Assembly (NCBI GenBank): GCA_014237405.1 | Contig: JABZFO010000064.1 | Coordinates: 1-50,535 of the forward strand | DNA length: 50,535 nt | Origin: Desulfosarcina sp. | Lineage (GTDB): Bacteria > Desulfobacterota > Desulfobacteria > Desulfobacterales > Desulfosarcinaceae | Direction of reading: 5' to 3' | Shown: one piece after another, positions 7,902 to 16,422 of the stretch | Numbering within the stretch: the stretch's first letter is position 1 | Layout: every line of letters begins with the position of its first letter | Notes under the pieces: model-generated | What the model was told of the DNA's origin: nothing | The model's database searches: none | Seen by the model: only the letters and a program-made list of their open reading frames with translations | Program-made: the position numbers and the translations under genes

Positions 7902-9626
7902 TCAGGGTCCCGGGTCGGTATCTTCGACCATGAGTTGAAGACGTTTTCTTCCGTTCCAGTAATTCCATTGCGGTCGATAGGCGATTTTCTTAAATCGGTT
8001 CATCACCAAAGGATCGCCGGTGACGTTGAACTGGATGGCCGGATGTTTTCCACCGTCGCCGGACCCGCTTTCCAGGACCATCTGGCGGTGGCGATCACCG
8101 ACGGTTTTGCAGGAGCATACCCGAACCCCGGTGTCCATAAACAGCGGGTAAGGATTGCTCTGGCCGAATGGCCCGAGGCGGTCCAGACTGTTCATCAGTT
8201 CGGGCGTGATATCGTCCAGCGGAACGTGGGCGTCAATTGACAGTGTCGGCTCGACACCATAATTTGCCGCCATCTGACCCACAACCGTTTCCAGGCGGGC
8301 TCTGAATGCTGTGATATTGGAAGAACAGAGCGATAGCCCCGCGGCCATGGGATGGCCACCGAAACGGTCCAGAAGATTCTCGCATTGCTTCAGGGCCGCT
8401 GACAGGTCGATGCCGTCGATGCTGCGGCCCGATCCCTTGCTCATGCCGTTTCGGGTGCTGATTACCACTGCGGGCCGATTGAATTGCCGGGTGAGGCGGG
8501 CAGCGACGATACCCAGGATCCCCTCGTGCCAGCGGTTGCCGTCCATTACCAGAACCGGCCGATCCAGCTGGCCTGGGGTGCGCGCCAACCGGTCCAAAAT
8601 CGTTTCCAGCAGATCGTGTTCCATGGATTGGCGCCGGCTGTTGAGCCGGCAAAGGGCCCTGGCCAGGCGGGTGGCTTTTTGCCTGTTATCGGTGAGCAGC
8701 AGTTCGCAGGCCATACGGGCGTGCACCAGGCGGCCGGCGGCATTGAGACGGGGCGCCAGTCTGAACGCGATGGCTTCCGCATCTACCGGCGTGTCCGGCA
8801 ACCCGCTCATGCGCATCAATGCGGCAATGCCGGGCCGTGCACCCTGGTTGATCCGTTGAAGACCGGCTGCAGTCAGTGCCCGGTTTTCACCGATCAGCGG
8901 AGCGACATCGGCGACGGTGCCCACCGCCACCAAGTCGCACAGCTGTTTCAGGTTGGGCTCCCGGCGGTTTTTCCAGAACCCCGTTTTTCTCAGGTGGGCA
9001 CGCAGGGCAATGGTCAGGTAAAAAGCCACGCCCACGCCGGCCAGGTGAGCAAGATTCGCATGGCAGTCCGGCCGTGCGGGGTTGATTACGGCGACGGCAT
9101 CTTCGGGCAGTTGGGCAACCGGGTGATGGTCGGTGATGATGGTATGAATGCCGGCCCGCCGGGCCAGGGTCACGGCTTCACTGCTGCCTGAGCCGCAGTC
9201 CGCGGTAATGATCAGGCCGACACCTGCGGGCATCGCCCGGTTTTTGATGAAATCGGCACCCATGCCGTAGCCGTCGGCAATCCGGTGAGGAATGTAATAG
9301 CTGACCCGTGCACCACAGCGCTTGAGAAAGGCAGTGAGTACCGCTGTGGCGGTGATGCCGTCGGCATCGTAATCGCCGAATACGAGTATTTTTTCGTCGT
9401 CCACCAGGGCCCGGTGGATTCGCTGGACAGCATCGTCCATACCCGCCATTTCCAACGGCGGGGTAAGAGTGCTTAACGAAGGGTTTAGAAATCGGGTGGC
9501 CTGGGCTTTGGATTGAATGCCGCGAATGGCCAGAAGTCTTGCTATCAGGGGGCTGCATTCAATCTGATGGAACAGGGTGCGAACGGTTTCCGCGTCTGGA
9601 TTGAGGAGCTGCCATTGTTTTTCCAT
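7902..9626 (-). CDS. recJ: Single-stranded-DNA exonuclease RecJ
   Basis: A 5'-3' ssDNA exonuclease of 574 aa, used in recombination and mismatch or base-excision repair. The DHH phosphoesterase motifs are present: GDYDADGITATA near residue 80, a DCG motif, then TDHHPV, and the DHHA1 part with MDGNRWHEGILGIVAAR and GGHPMAAG. The C-terminal OB-fold region follows. Length is normal and no key motif is missing. It is divergent from the DUF4911-miaB genes across a 109-bp intergenic region that should hold both promoters. Confidence 0.93.
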   Translation of the reverse strand: MEKQWQLLNPDAETVRTLFHQIECSPLIARLLAIRGIQSKAQATRFLNPSLSTLTPPLEMAGMDDAVQRIHRALVDDEKILVFGDYDADGITATAVLTAFLKRCGARVSYYIPHRIADGYGMGADFIKNRAMPAGVGLIITADCGSGSSEAVTLARRAGIHTIITDHHPVAQLPEDAVAVINPARPDCHANLAHLAGVGVAFYLTIALRAHLRKTGFWKNRREPNLKQLCDLVAVGTVADVAPLIGENRALTAAGLQRINQGARPGIAALMRMSGLPDTPVDAEAIAFRLAPRLNAAGRLVHARMACELLLTDNRQKATRLARALCRLNSRRQSMEHDLLETILDRLARTPGQLDRPVLVMDGNRWHEGILGIVAARLTRQFNRPAVVISTRNGMSKGSGRSIDGIDLSAALKQCENLLDRFGGHPMAAGLSLCSSNITAFRARLETVVGQMAANYGVEPTLSIDAHVPLDDITPELMNSLDRLGPFGQSNPYPLFMDTGVRVCSCKTVGDRHRQMVLESGSGDGGKHPAIQFNVTGDPLVMNRFKKIAYRPQWNYWNGRKRLQLMVEDTDPGP

Positions 9627-9735
9627 AGAGGGGGCATATCTTATTACGACGGTGTGAACAAGAACGAAACACCGTTCAGTCGCTCAAGGCATTCTTTCCA
9701 GTTTCGGGTTGTCAACGGGAAGGGTCAGGTGATAG

Positions 9736-9987
9736 GTGACATTGGAAACCACCAGACGCTGCTACCAGATTGACCGGTGCCAGATCAGCTATGTCAAATT
9801 TATTCTTGAGGCCTGTGACAATGTGGCCGTCATGTCCACTCTGGACCCCCAACAGGCCGTGGTGCAGGTCACCATCGCACCGGGCTGTGAAACGATGGTG
9901 GACGGCATCATGAATAGCCTTGCCAGAGAGTTTGAAGTGGTTCTGGTTGACGATGCATCATCGCCCAATGCAAACCATAGCAGCTGA
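9736..9987 (+). CDS. DUF4911 domain protein
   Basis: A small protein of 83 aa with the DUF4911 pattern as I remember it: TTRRCYQIDRCQISYVKFIL near the N-terminus and IAPGCE in the middle. In deltaproteobacteria this small family commonly lies next to miaB, as it does here (23 bp upstream). The function is unknown; the position suggests a link to tRNA modification or just co-transcription. The start is GTG 9736 after AGGTGATA. The protein is soluble, without membrane segments. Confidence 0.7.
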   Translation: MTLETTRRCYQIDRCQISYVKFILEACDNVAVMSTLDPQQAVVQVTIAPGCETMVDGIMNSLAREFEVVLVDDASSPNANHSS

Positions 9988-10009
9988 ACAGAAGGGATCG
10001 AAATTTTCA

Positions 10010-11431
10010 ATGACGTCAAAACTGCTCCATATCAGCACCATCGGCTGTCAGATGAACGTGTACGACACCAATCAGATTGCCGGTGTGCTGGCACCCCTGG
10101 GATATACTGGAACCGATGTCATCGAATCGGCGGACATGGTCATCGTCAACACCTGCACCATCCGTGAAAAAGCCGAGCAAAAGGCCTTCAGCTTTCTCGG
10201 ACGCCTGGCCAAAATCAAAAACGCCAACCCATCGCTCATTGTGGCTGTGGGCGGTTGCGTGGCCCAACAGGAAGGGGAGGCGATTTTAAAACGCATGCCC
10301 CATGTGGACCTGGTGTTTGGGACCCATGCCATTTTCCGCCTGCCGGAGATGGTCCGGCGCATCGAATCCTCCCGGTGCCGCATCGTGGATGTGCGACTGT
10401 CTGACACCATCGAATTCGATGGCCCGGTGGCCGGTCCGTTGACCGACGGGCAGGTGTCGGCATTTGTAACCATCATGCGTGGGTGCGACAACTACTGCAC
10501 CTACTGCGTTGTGCCACATGTGCGTGGACGGGAGGCCAGCCGCCATCCGGACCGTATCGTCGAAGAGATACGGATGAGGGTGGACCAAGGCGTCCGGGAA
10601 GTGACCCTGCTGGGCCAGAACGTCAACAGCTACGGAAACAAGGAGGGGCTGTGCAGCTTTGCCGAATTGTTGGCGCGGGTGGACGGTATCGACGGGCTGG
10701 GCCGGATTCGGTTCACCACCTCCCATCCCAAGGATCTTTCCGGGGACCTGATTCGCACTTTTGGCCGTCTGGAAAAGCTGTGCCACCACATCCATCTGCC
10801 GGTGCAGTCCGGTGATGATGGAACCTTAAAGCGCATGAATCGCAAGTATACCCGGAACGCCTACCTGGAGAAGGTCGCACGGCTCAGGGTGGTATGCCCC
10901 GATATCGCCATCACCTCGGATTTCATTGTGGGGTTTCCCGGTGAAACGGACCGTCAATTTCAATCCACTCTGGACCTGATCGAAACGGTCCGCTACGAAG
11001 GGCTCTTTGCTTTCATGTACTCGGATCGGCCTAACGCACCGGCCGCCGCCTTTTCCGGCAAGATTGCCGAACCGGTTAAAAAGGAGCGGCTTCAAGCATT
11101 GCTGGATCTTCAGAAAAGAATCACGTGGGAGAAGCACCAGGCCATGGTGGGCCAGACCCGGCAGGTCCTGGTGGAAGGCCCCAGTCGGGGTCTCGCATCC
11201 GATGACACTGACATCGCAGCCCCTCAGATTCGATGGGCCGGCCGCTCCTCATCCAACCACATCATCCATTTTGCCGTTCCCGACGCCCTTTTGGAAAGGA
11301 AAGAACTGTTGACAGGGTCCTTTGCGGATATCATGATAAAAGGTGCCCATGCCCACTCGTTGTGGGGACGGCTGATTCACGGACCGATGAGCGCCACACT
11401 GGAAAAAGGAGAGACGACCATTGCTGCATAA
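10010..11431 (+). CDS. miaB: tRNA-2-methylthio-N6-dimethylallyladenosine synthase MiaB
   Basis: A radical SAM methylthiotransferase of 473 aa that adds the methylthio group to i6A37 of tRNAs. The N-terminal UPF0004 domain has three cluster cysteines (GCQMN, NTCTIRE, GGCVAQ). The radical SAM motif is GCDNYCTYCVVP near residue 159, and a TRAM RNA-binding domain closes the protein. I chose ATG 10010 because homologous sequence begins there (SKLLHISTIGCQMN) and GAAGGGA lies upstream. The stop overlaps the TTG start of the next gene, suggesting coupled translation. Confidence 0.94.
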   Translation: MTSKLLHISTIGCQMNVYDTNQIAGVLAPLGYTGTDVIESADMVIVNTCTIREKAEQKAFSFLGRLAKIKNANPSLIVAVGGCVAQQEGEAILKRMPHVDLVFGTHAIFRLPEMVRRIESSRCRIVDVRLSDTIEFDGPVAGPLTDGQVSAFVTIMRGCDNYCTYCVVPHVRGREASRHPDRIVEEIRMRVDQGVREVTLLGQNVNSYGNKEGLCSFAELLARVDGIDGLGRIRFTTSHPKDLSGDLIRTFGRLEKLCHHIHLPVQSGDDGTLKRMNRKYTRNAYLEKVARLRVVCPDIAITSDFIVGFPGETDRQFQSTLDLIETVRYEGLFAFMYSDRPNAPAAAFSGKIAEPVKKERLQALLDLQKRITWEKHQAMVGQTRQVLVEGPSRGLASDDTDIAAPQIRWAGRSSSNHIIHFAVPDALLERKELLTGSFADIMIKGAHAHSLWGRLIHGPMSATLEKGETTIAA

Positions 11432-11963
11432 GGTAAACATTGCGGGCCTGGCCATGGATCCTGCGTCAAATACTCCCATTATTCTTTTGAAAACCGAAGA
11501 AGGGGATAAAACCCTGCCCATCTGGATCGGGCTGCTGGAGGCAACCTCCATTGCGTCGGCCCTCCAGGATATTCAGTTTGACCGGCCCATGACCCATGAT
11601 CTGTTCAAGAATCTGACCCAGGTGCTCAATGTCCACATCAACCGGATCGACATTTGCGACCTGAAGGACAACACTTTTTACGCGGAGATCCATTTTGCAT
11701 CGGATGAGCGTTCATTTACCATGGATGCCCGCCCCAGTGATGCCATTGCCCTGGCCCTGCGCTTCCATGCCCCCATCTTCGTGGATGAGCGGGTCATGGA
11801 AAAGTCGCGTGTGGGAAAGGAAACCGGAGAGGTGCTGGACGACAGCGAAGAGGGGATAAAGTGGGCCGAATACCTTGAGAAGCTCTCTCCCCGGGCCTTT
11901 TCGTATTCTTACCGTCAACACCGGATGTTGCTGCTGACCTCATGGTCCGGAACAATTTTTTGA
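11421..11963 (+). CDS. Bifunctional nuclease family protein (DUF151)
   Basis: A 180-aa protein of the bifunctional nuclease family (DUF151), whose members have reported RNase/DNase activity. Conserved blocks are LPIWIGLLEATSIA, TFYAEIHF and DARPSDAIALALR. It starts with TTG 11421 inside the miaB 3' end, after GGAAAAAGGAG. The core is intact to WAEYLEKLSP, but the tail is odd. I expect a short ending such as DFGKYKM, whereas here about 25 unrelated residues (RAFSYSYRQHRMLLL...) follow, possibly after a small deletion or frameshift. Confidence 0.8.
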   Translation: MLHKVNIAGLAMDPASNTPIILLKTEEGDKTLPIWIGLLEATSIASALQDIQFDRPMTHDLFKNLTQVLNVHINRIDICDLKDNTFYAEIHFASDERSFTMDARPSDAIALALRFHAPIFVDERVMEKSRVGKETGEVLDDSEEGIKWAEYLEKLSPRAFSYSYRQHRMLLLTSWSGTIF

Positions 11964-12106
11964 AATATTAAATAGTTACCATATATTGCGGTCTTACGTA
12001 AAAAAAACACCATATGATGTTGACAACGGCCATCTGTTGGGGTACGAATAAATGTATCTGATCCATCCTTAACAATTGAAAAGCCAACCCAATTCAGGTG
12101 CCGTCC

Positions 12107-12457
12107 ATGTGCAAGGTTCTGGTGATTGACGACGAACGGATGATCCTTAGGATTGTCGAGCAGGCCCTTCAGCGAATGAACTATTCGGTGGAAACCGCGG
12201 AAAACGGAAGAAACGGCATCGATAAGTTCGACACGGACAGTTACGATCTAGTGATCACCGACATCTGCATGCCGGAAACGGACGGAAACCGGGTCGTCGA
12301 TCACATCCGGAATTCACCGCGTAGCCGCACGCCGGTCATCGGGATGTCCGGCACACCGTGGAAACTGGCAAACCATATGTTCGATCGGGTGCTGCCCAAA
12401 CCGTTTCAGATCGACAGCCTCATGGAAACCGCCAAATCCCTCACATCAGCAACCTGA
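12107..12457 (+). CDS. CheY-like stand-alone receiver
   Basis: A receiver-only response regulator of 116 aa. The acidic pair is IDDE near residues 7-10, the phospho-acceptor aspartate lies in the VITDICMPETDG block, Ser is in GMSGTPW, and the conserved Lys in LPKPF. No output domain follows, so it would act by protein contact or phospho-relay. ATG 12107 is favoured over a GTG nine bases upstream because it places the first beta strand at the N-terminus. No kinase gene is adjacent. It has its own upstream spacer of about 140 bp. Confidence 0.85.
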   Translation: MCKVLVIDDERMILRIVEQALQRMNYSVETAENGRNGIDKFDTDSYDLVITDICMPETDGNRVVDHIRNSPRSRTPVIGMSGTPWKLANHMFDRVLPKPFQIDSLMETAKSLTSAT

Positions 12458-12611
12458 CAGGCCCGACCTAGTAAGGGCAGGCGCCAGGGAAGCGAAACCC
12501 CCAGACACCATCAATATTTAAAACAGCCGTTTTCATAGATGAAAGAAATTCTTTTCCATCTCAGGGGTGGGGTTCATGCGGCGGACCGGGTTCATACCCA
12601 TTTCCATCGGG

Positions 12612-12785
12612 TCAGTGGTTGTCTTTTAAAAAATAGCGGTGGTATTCAGGCTCCGACGCCATCAACCGGTCATCCGAAAATTTCTGGAGATAGTAGATCA
12701 CGGTATCCATGTCGGATTCCCGGTTGAGGCCGAATCCGATAAACCCATCGAACTCTTCGATAAAGAGGTGTGAATGATCAGCCAT
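12612..12785 (-). CDS. Small acidic hypothetical protein, 57 aa
   Basis: A short minus-strand frame from ATG 12785 to TGA 12612. It has protein-like composition (start MADHSHLFIEEFDGF, end SEPEYHRYFLKDNH). It resembles, from memory, small cytoplasmic proteins of sulfate reducers that are longer (about 85-90 aa). If so, the middle between LQKFSDDRLM and SEPEYH would be missing here, like other genes in the window. That comparison is unverified. No membrane segment or cysteine is present. Confidence 0.5.
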   Translation of the reverse strand: MADHSHLFIEEFDGFIGFGLNRESDMDTVIYYLQKFSDDRLMASEPEYHRYFLKDNH

Positions 12786-12898
12786 GGTCGTTTCCTGCCG
12801 AGGCCGTTAAAGGGAAAAGATGGATAAACAATAGTTGAAAAGCCTGGTGAGGTCAACACGGACACGAACATCTGAAACATTGTGGACGGATGTTAAAT

Positions 12899-12953
12899 GT
12901 AAGCCCCCCATAGCACCTGACCGGGAACTTCAGGTACCATGACGGTTGCTTAC
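12899..12953 (+). promoter_or_regulatory. Nested inverted repeat upstream of the LysM gene
   Basis: The outer arms GTAAGC (12899-12904) and GCTTAC (12948-12953) enclose inner arms ACCTGA (12915-12920) and TCAGGT (12930-12935). A GC-rich stretch with GGGGCGATGCTTCCGGC follows. In RNA this could form a two-level stem about 145 bases before the LysM start. It does not match a riboswitch class I can name, so it is reported only as possible leader structure. Confidence 0.3.
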
Positions 12954-13098
12954 ATGAGAGGGGCGATGCTTCCGGCTATCTAAAAACAGCGGAATTGGGG
13001 TTGATGTCACTCACCCTTTTGGTTTATAGAGGGGTAAATTCATTGGGCATTTATTAAACCCTCACAATCAGGTCAACGGACGCTGTGGAGGCACGGCA

Positions 13099-13785
13099 AT
13101 GAAGTGGAAAGATACCGGCGGTGGCGAAGATGAAAATACCGAGAAAGGCGATCCCTACTACGAAGATGACGGCTATTCATCCTTAAAGGAGAAAGGCTTG
13201 GGGAAGACCGCAATTCTGTCGGGCAACCCGGTACGCTATCTGTACTGGGGGCTTGGAATTGCAGTTGTCGCCGGCGTCGTGCTGTTGGTGATGCTGCTTT
13301 TTTCAAACATCAACGAACCGGCCGACCTGGCGCGCATCAGCGCCCTGGAACAAAAAATCGAACGGTTGGAACAGCGGCTGAAAAAGTATGACGGGGTGGA
13401 TGAAAAAGTCACCCGTATTTGGGAGCAAGCCAAGTCTTTTGAGAAGTTCAAAACCCGGTTCGATCGATCTGAAGCCTCCATGTCCCTGAGGATGGACCAC
13501 CTGGCCATGAGCCTGGATGCGCTCCAAAAGAAAACCAACGAAACCCTGGAGAAGGTCGGCAAGCTGGAAAAGGCGCCCGCGCCGGCGGCTGCTCCGGCCA
13601 GTCCGCCGCCGGTCAAGAAGGCGGCGGCGACAAAGACCCACACCGTGGCTGCCGGTGACACCCTTTTCAGCATCGGCCGGCGGTACAACCTCTCGGTGGA
13701 AGAACTGAAATTCATCAACAAGTTGCCTGAAGGGGAGGTGATTCATGTGGGGCAGAGGCTAACGGTGAGTTTGCCGGGCGACTGA
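13099..13785 (+). CDS. LysM-domain membrane-anchored protein
   Basis: A 228-aa protein likely anchored in the inner membrane and bound to peptidoglycan. A charged cytoplasmic N-terminus (about 50 aa, many Asp/Glu) is followed by one hydrophobic span near residues 50-72. Next come a predicted coiled coil (about 80-155) rich in Lys/Glu, an Ala/Pro linker (about 157-175), and a C-terminal LysM repeat (HTVAAGDTLFSIGRRYNLS to HVGQRLTVSLPGD). GGAGG lies upstream of ATG 13099. A cell-envelope role is likely; the partner is unknown. Confidence 0.82.
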   Translation: MKWKDTGGGEDENTEKGDPYYEDDGYSSLKEKGLGKTAILSGNPVRYLYWGLGIAVVAGVVLLVMLLFSNINEPADLARISALEQKIERLEQRLKKYDGVDEKVTRIWEQAKSFEKFKTRFDRSEASMSLRMDHLAMSLDALQKKTNETLEKVGKLEKAPAPAAAPASPPPVKKAAATKTHTVAAGDTLFSIGRRYNLSVEELKFINKLPEGEVIHVGQRLTVSLPGD

Positions 13786-13843
13786 AAAGCAGGTGAACGG
13801 TATCCTTCAGTGATGTTAACCCGATGGAGAAACAGAGCGTTCC

Positions 13844-14293
13844 ATGAATGACTATTTTACCCGTTTCAGCGCATCTCCCGCCAGTTTCAAAAAAAGCTTT
13901 GCCATGCTGGTTGCGGCCTGGGTCTGCCACCCGATCTTTATTTATTCGCTTTTCTTGGCTGAGGCGGCGGTTGAGGGCTCCGATAACGACATAAAGAAAA
14001 TGGTGGCTGTTAGCCTTAGCCTATGTTTTCTCCATTTCATAATTAAAAAATGGGCAAGGGCACTAGTGGTGGTGGGGAATTTTTTTATTGTAATCAATGA
14101 TTTTTTTTATTTTTATGTGATGCCCCACAATAAAATCTCAACAACGCTCTGCGTTGCCGTGGTATTGTTTTCGATCGTGGGTACCTACTGGCTTTTCGTG
14201 AAAGACTCCCGTGACTACTTCACCCAGGTCAACCCGAAAATAGAACCGCCGGAAACCCCTGATCCGAGCGCCGGGCCCAATCGTCCCCGTTGA
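13844..14293 (+). CDS. Small integral membrane protein, 149 aa
   Basis: Family not recognised. The protein has about four hydrophobic segments (roughly residues 18-40, 52-68, 70-93 and 100-122) and a hydrophilic proline-rich C-terminal tail (EPPETPDPSAGPNRPR). The local DNA is more AT-rich in the middle than the neighbouring genes, as expected for Phe/Ile-rich membrane helices, though transfer cannot be excluded. It lies 58 bp after the LysM gene on the same strand and may share its transcript. Confidence 0.6.
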   Translation: MNDYFTRFSASPASFKKSFAMLVAAWVCHPIFIYSLFLAEAAVEGSDNDIKKMVAVSLSLCFLHFIIKKWARALVVVGNFFIVINDFFYFYVMPHNKISTTLCVAVVLFSIVGTYWLFVKDSRDYFTQVNPKIEPPETPDPSAGPNRPR

Positions 14294-14492
14294 TATGGCT
14301 GTTTCGGCGTTGCCGATCGCTTCTACCCGTTCGAGAATATACACCGTAATATTACCTTTGCCCAGGGTTGCCGTCACCATGTACAGCCTGGCTGCCGAAT
14401 GAAAACAGTCGCTGCTGAGGATAATTGGCTTGACAATGGAAGGTGGAAAGAATAACAGATCGTAATCGAGCATATGCTTTATTGGAGGGCTC

Positions 14493-14909
14493 ATGGGAAG
14501 ACCCAGAAAAGACCGACTCGTGGCATTCAACCCAAAAATCAGCTATTTCAAGCCAAGGGGCATCCCCATGGTTGACCTTGCCGAGGTGTGTATTACTGTA
14601 GATGAACGGGAATCGCTGAGACTCGCAGATCTGGATGGGTTGTCCCACGAGGAATCCGGGAAGTGTATGGGGGTTTCGCGGGCGACTTTCGGTCGGATTC
14701 TCCACAAGGCGAGGCAAACGGTCGCCGATGCACTGATTAACGGAAAGGCCATCAAGGTCGATGGCGGTAACTACAAAATGGTTGAAGAGAATCGCCAGTT
14801 CTCATGCCGGAAATGCCACAGCCAGTGGGATGAACCACTGCGTACCGGTCGGCCGGAATGCTGCCCCGCCTGCGGGCAGGACGACTTCCACCGTTTTTTG
14901 AGTGAGTAG
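14493..14909 (+). CDS. DUF134 (UPF0251) DNA-binding protein
   Basis: A 138-aa protein of the DUF134 family. The MGRPRK start and the central sigma-factor-like helix-turn-helix (LRLADLDGLSHEESGKCMGV, then SRATFGRILHKAR) identify it. The C-terminus carries a zinc-ribbon-like pair, CRKCH and CPACG. In sulfate reducers such genes sit beside Mrp/NBP35 ATPases and NifX-like proteins, and here an Mrp-type gene follows after 113 bp. GGAGG lies five bases before ATG 14493. A regulatory role in Fe-S cluster or cofactor metabolism is inferred from this context only. Confidence 0.85.
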   Translation: MGRPRKDRLVAFNPKISYFKPRGIPMVDLAEVCITVDERESLRLADLDGLSHEESGKCMGVSRATFGRILHKARQTVADALINGKAIKVDGGNYKMVEENRQFSCRKCHSQWDEPLRTGRPECCPACGQDDFHRFLSE

Positions 14910-15022
14910 ACGGTCGAACCGGTTCGGCAATACGTTCGGTTAAGCCGCCTTTCGGAAGCACCCGCCCGGGTGCCGATATCGGGGACGGCTGTTGGAGGAT
15001 TAGCCTGACTTGGAGAAGAAAC

Positions 15023-15886
15023 ATGGTACAGATTCAGAGCAATATGGAAACGGCGGCGCAGCCGGCCGACCCGCAGGCCCAAAGAGACGCTGATGTCAAA
15101 AGCGTGCTGGGCCGCATCAAGCATAAATTCATCATCATGAGCGGCAAGGGCGGGGTCGGAAAAACCAGCACCTCCGTCAATCTTTCGCTGACCCTGGCCA
15201 GTCTGGGGCACCAGGTGGGACTCATGGATGTCGACCTTCATGGCCCGGATGTGCCCAGGATGCTGGGGCTTTCCGGCATGCTGGATTTGGGACCCAACCG
15301 GAAGCTCAACCCCATGCGGTATTCAAAAAACCTGTGTGTTGTCTCTATCGAGTCCCTGACACCGACCAAAGATGACGCCATCATCTGGCGCGGTCCGGTG
15401 AAGTACTCCGCCATTCAGCAGTTTATCGGGGACGTGGGATGGGGAGACCTGGATTTTCTGCTCATCGACTCCCCTCCCGGAACCGGTGATGAACCGCTGA
15501 CCGTCGCCCAGACCATTCCCGATGCCAAAGCCATCATCGTTACCACCCCCCAGGAAGTGTCCCTGGCGGATGTCAGAAAATCCATCAACTTCTGCAAAGT
15601 CGTTAAGATGGATATTTTCGGGCTGATTGAAAATATGAGCGGGTTTGCCTGCCCCCACTGCCAGTCGGTCATCGACCTCTTCGGCTCCGGCGGCGGAGAA
15701 AAGACCGCTGTTGCTGCCAGCATTCCCTTTCTGGGGAAAATTCCTTTCGACCAGAAAATGGTGGAATGCGGAGATGCCGGCGTCTCCTATCAGCAGCAGC
15801 ACAAGGATTCACCGGTCTCTGAAGCGTTCAGGGCTGTGGCTCAGGAAATGGCACGGCTGCTCCGTTCAGGGTTGTTTTTTCTTTGA
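15023..15886 (+). CDS. Mrp/NBP35-type iron-sulfur carrier ATPase
   Basis: A P-loop ATPase of 287 aa in the Mrp/ApbC/NBP35 group, which carries and transfers Fe-S clusters. The deviant Walker A motif GKGGVGKTSTSVN lies near residues 44-56, Walker B-like DVDLHGPDVPR follows, and the family block DSPPGTGDEPL is present. The cluster-binding CPHC is in SGFACPHCQSV. It appears complete. GGAG precedes ATG 15023. The 3' end is overlapped on the opposite strand by a possible 54-aa gene. Confidence 0.9.
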   Translation: MVQIQSNMETAAQPADPQAQRDADVKSVLGRIKHKFIIMSGKGGVGKTSTSVNLSLTLASLGHQVGLMDVDLHGPDVPRMLGLSGMLDLGPNRKLNPMRYSKNLCVVSIESLTPTKDDAIIWRGPVKYSAIQQFIGDVGWGDLDFLLIDSPPGTGDEPLTVAQTIPDAKAIIVTTPQEVSLADVRKSINFCKVVKMDIFGLIENMSGFACPHCQSVIDLFGSGGGEKTAVAASIPFLGKIPFDQKMVECGDAGVSYQQQHKDSPVSEAFRAVAQEMARLLRSGLFFL

Positions 15887-16005
15887 TCTTGCTTGTAGGC
15901 CAGCAAGTACTTGATGAAACCACGTATGGTAGCGCGGGTGCGCCCGGTATGATCATAACCATCCTGAAACTCAGCTTTCGTTATGTACTGTTGATCTATT
16001 CTCAT
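15841..16005 (-). CDS. Possible small basic protein, 54 aa
   Basis: A minus-strand frame from ATG 16005 to TGA 15841, overlapping the last 46 bases of the Mrp gene antisense. A strong GGAGAGG lies just before the ATG. The product is basic (MRIDQQYITKAEF start; GRTRATIRGFIKYLLAYK core). No family is recognised. The good ribosome binding site and amphipathic look favour a real gene, but length and overlap keep confidence modest. Confidence 0.35.
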   Translation of the reverse strand: MRIDQQYITKAEFQDGYDHTGRTRATIRGFIKYLLAYKQDQRKNNPERSSRAIS

Positions 16006-16422
16006 GCCCTCTCCATTATGGGTTGAACCTTTGAACTCAGAACCTCTGAACCCGTGAACAGTTACGCCACGGATGGTGCTGGTTCAGGCCAATTGCCGTT
16101 TGTATGCGAGTCAATCCATTCCCCTCCCTTTGCTGCCCATATCGAGTGTCCGGGTTTATGGTTGTCAAGTCTGTGTAATGATGCGGCCAAGGCCGCCTGT
16201 AAACGCTGATAATGGCAGCACACCGGTTTGCCGCTGCCAACTCTTGGATTGTATAACATCCCTGAATAAAATGATATCACAGTCAGCAGGAAGTTGACAT
16301 TAACGGGTGTTGATGGTTTAATCGTCTTCACCGGCGGTCCGCGATTGGCGGTAGCGGGCTGCTAACAAAGCGCATTCCCATGCTATCCAGGACCCTATAC
16401 GTTTCTCCAAAGGGATGACCCG
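16006..16422. other. Intergenic region with degenerate GAACC repeats
   Basis: No convincing gene is seen here. Bases 16022-16057 hold irregular copies of a TGAACCTTTGAAC-like unit, related in style to the repeats near 20250. The rest shows a few short GC-rich inverted repeats. GGGATG at 16412-16417 serves as ribosome binding site for the following gene. Confidence 0.4.

Larger units (their letters stand above)
12458..13098. other. Long intergenic region with one small gene and an inverted-repeat segment
   Basis: Apart from the small minus-strand gene at 12612-12785, no credible coding sequence is visible in these 641 bases. A nested inverted repeat occurs at 12899-12953 and is listed separately. 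GGAGG just before 13099 is the ribosome binding site of the LysM gene. Confidence 0.5.

Noticed and set aside
10286-10795. Long antisense frame inside miaB, and many similar frames inside other GC-rich genes
   Set aside because: They are mirror images of high-GC codon use in the real genes, without start signals or family motifs.
12950-12990. Possible c-di-GMP (GEMM) riboswitch suggested by GGGGCGATGCTTCCGGC
   Set aside because: The conserved tetraloop-receptor helices and second stem could not be drawn from the surrounding sequence.
14138-14474. Minus-strand open frame (MLDYDLLFFPPSIVKP...) over the 14.3-14.5 kb gap
   Set aside because: It runs antisense through 155 bp of the membrane protein gene, has no clear ribosome binding site and no recognisable family; the plus-strand membrane protein has a more natural composition.
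16020-16060. CRISPR-like array from the repeated GAACC units
   Set aside because: Units are short, irregular and adjacent, without constant repeats and unique spacers.
16062-16331. 89-codon minus-strand frame in the 16.0-16.4 kb gap
   Set aside because: Composition is rich in Trp, His and Ser without any motif, no ribosome binding site is seen, and part of it lies in repeat-like sequence.
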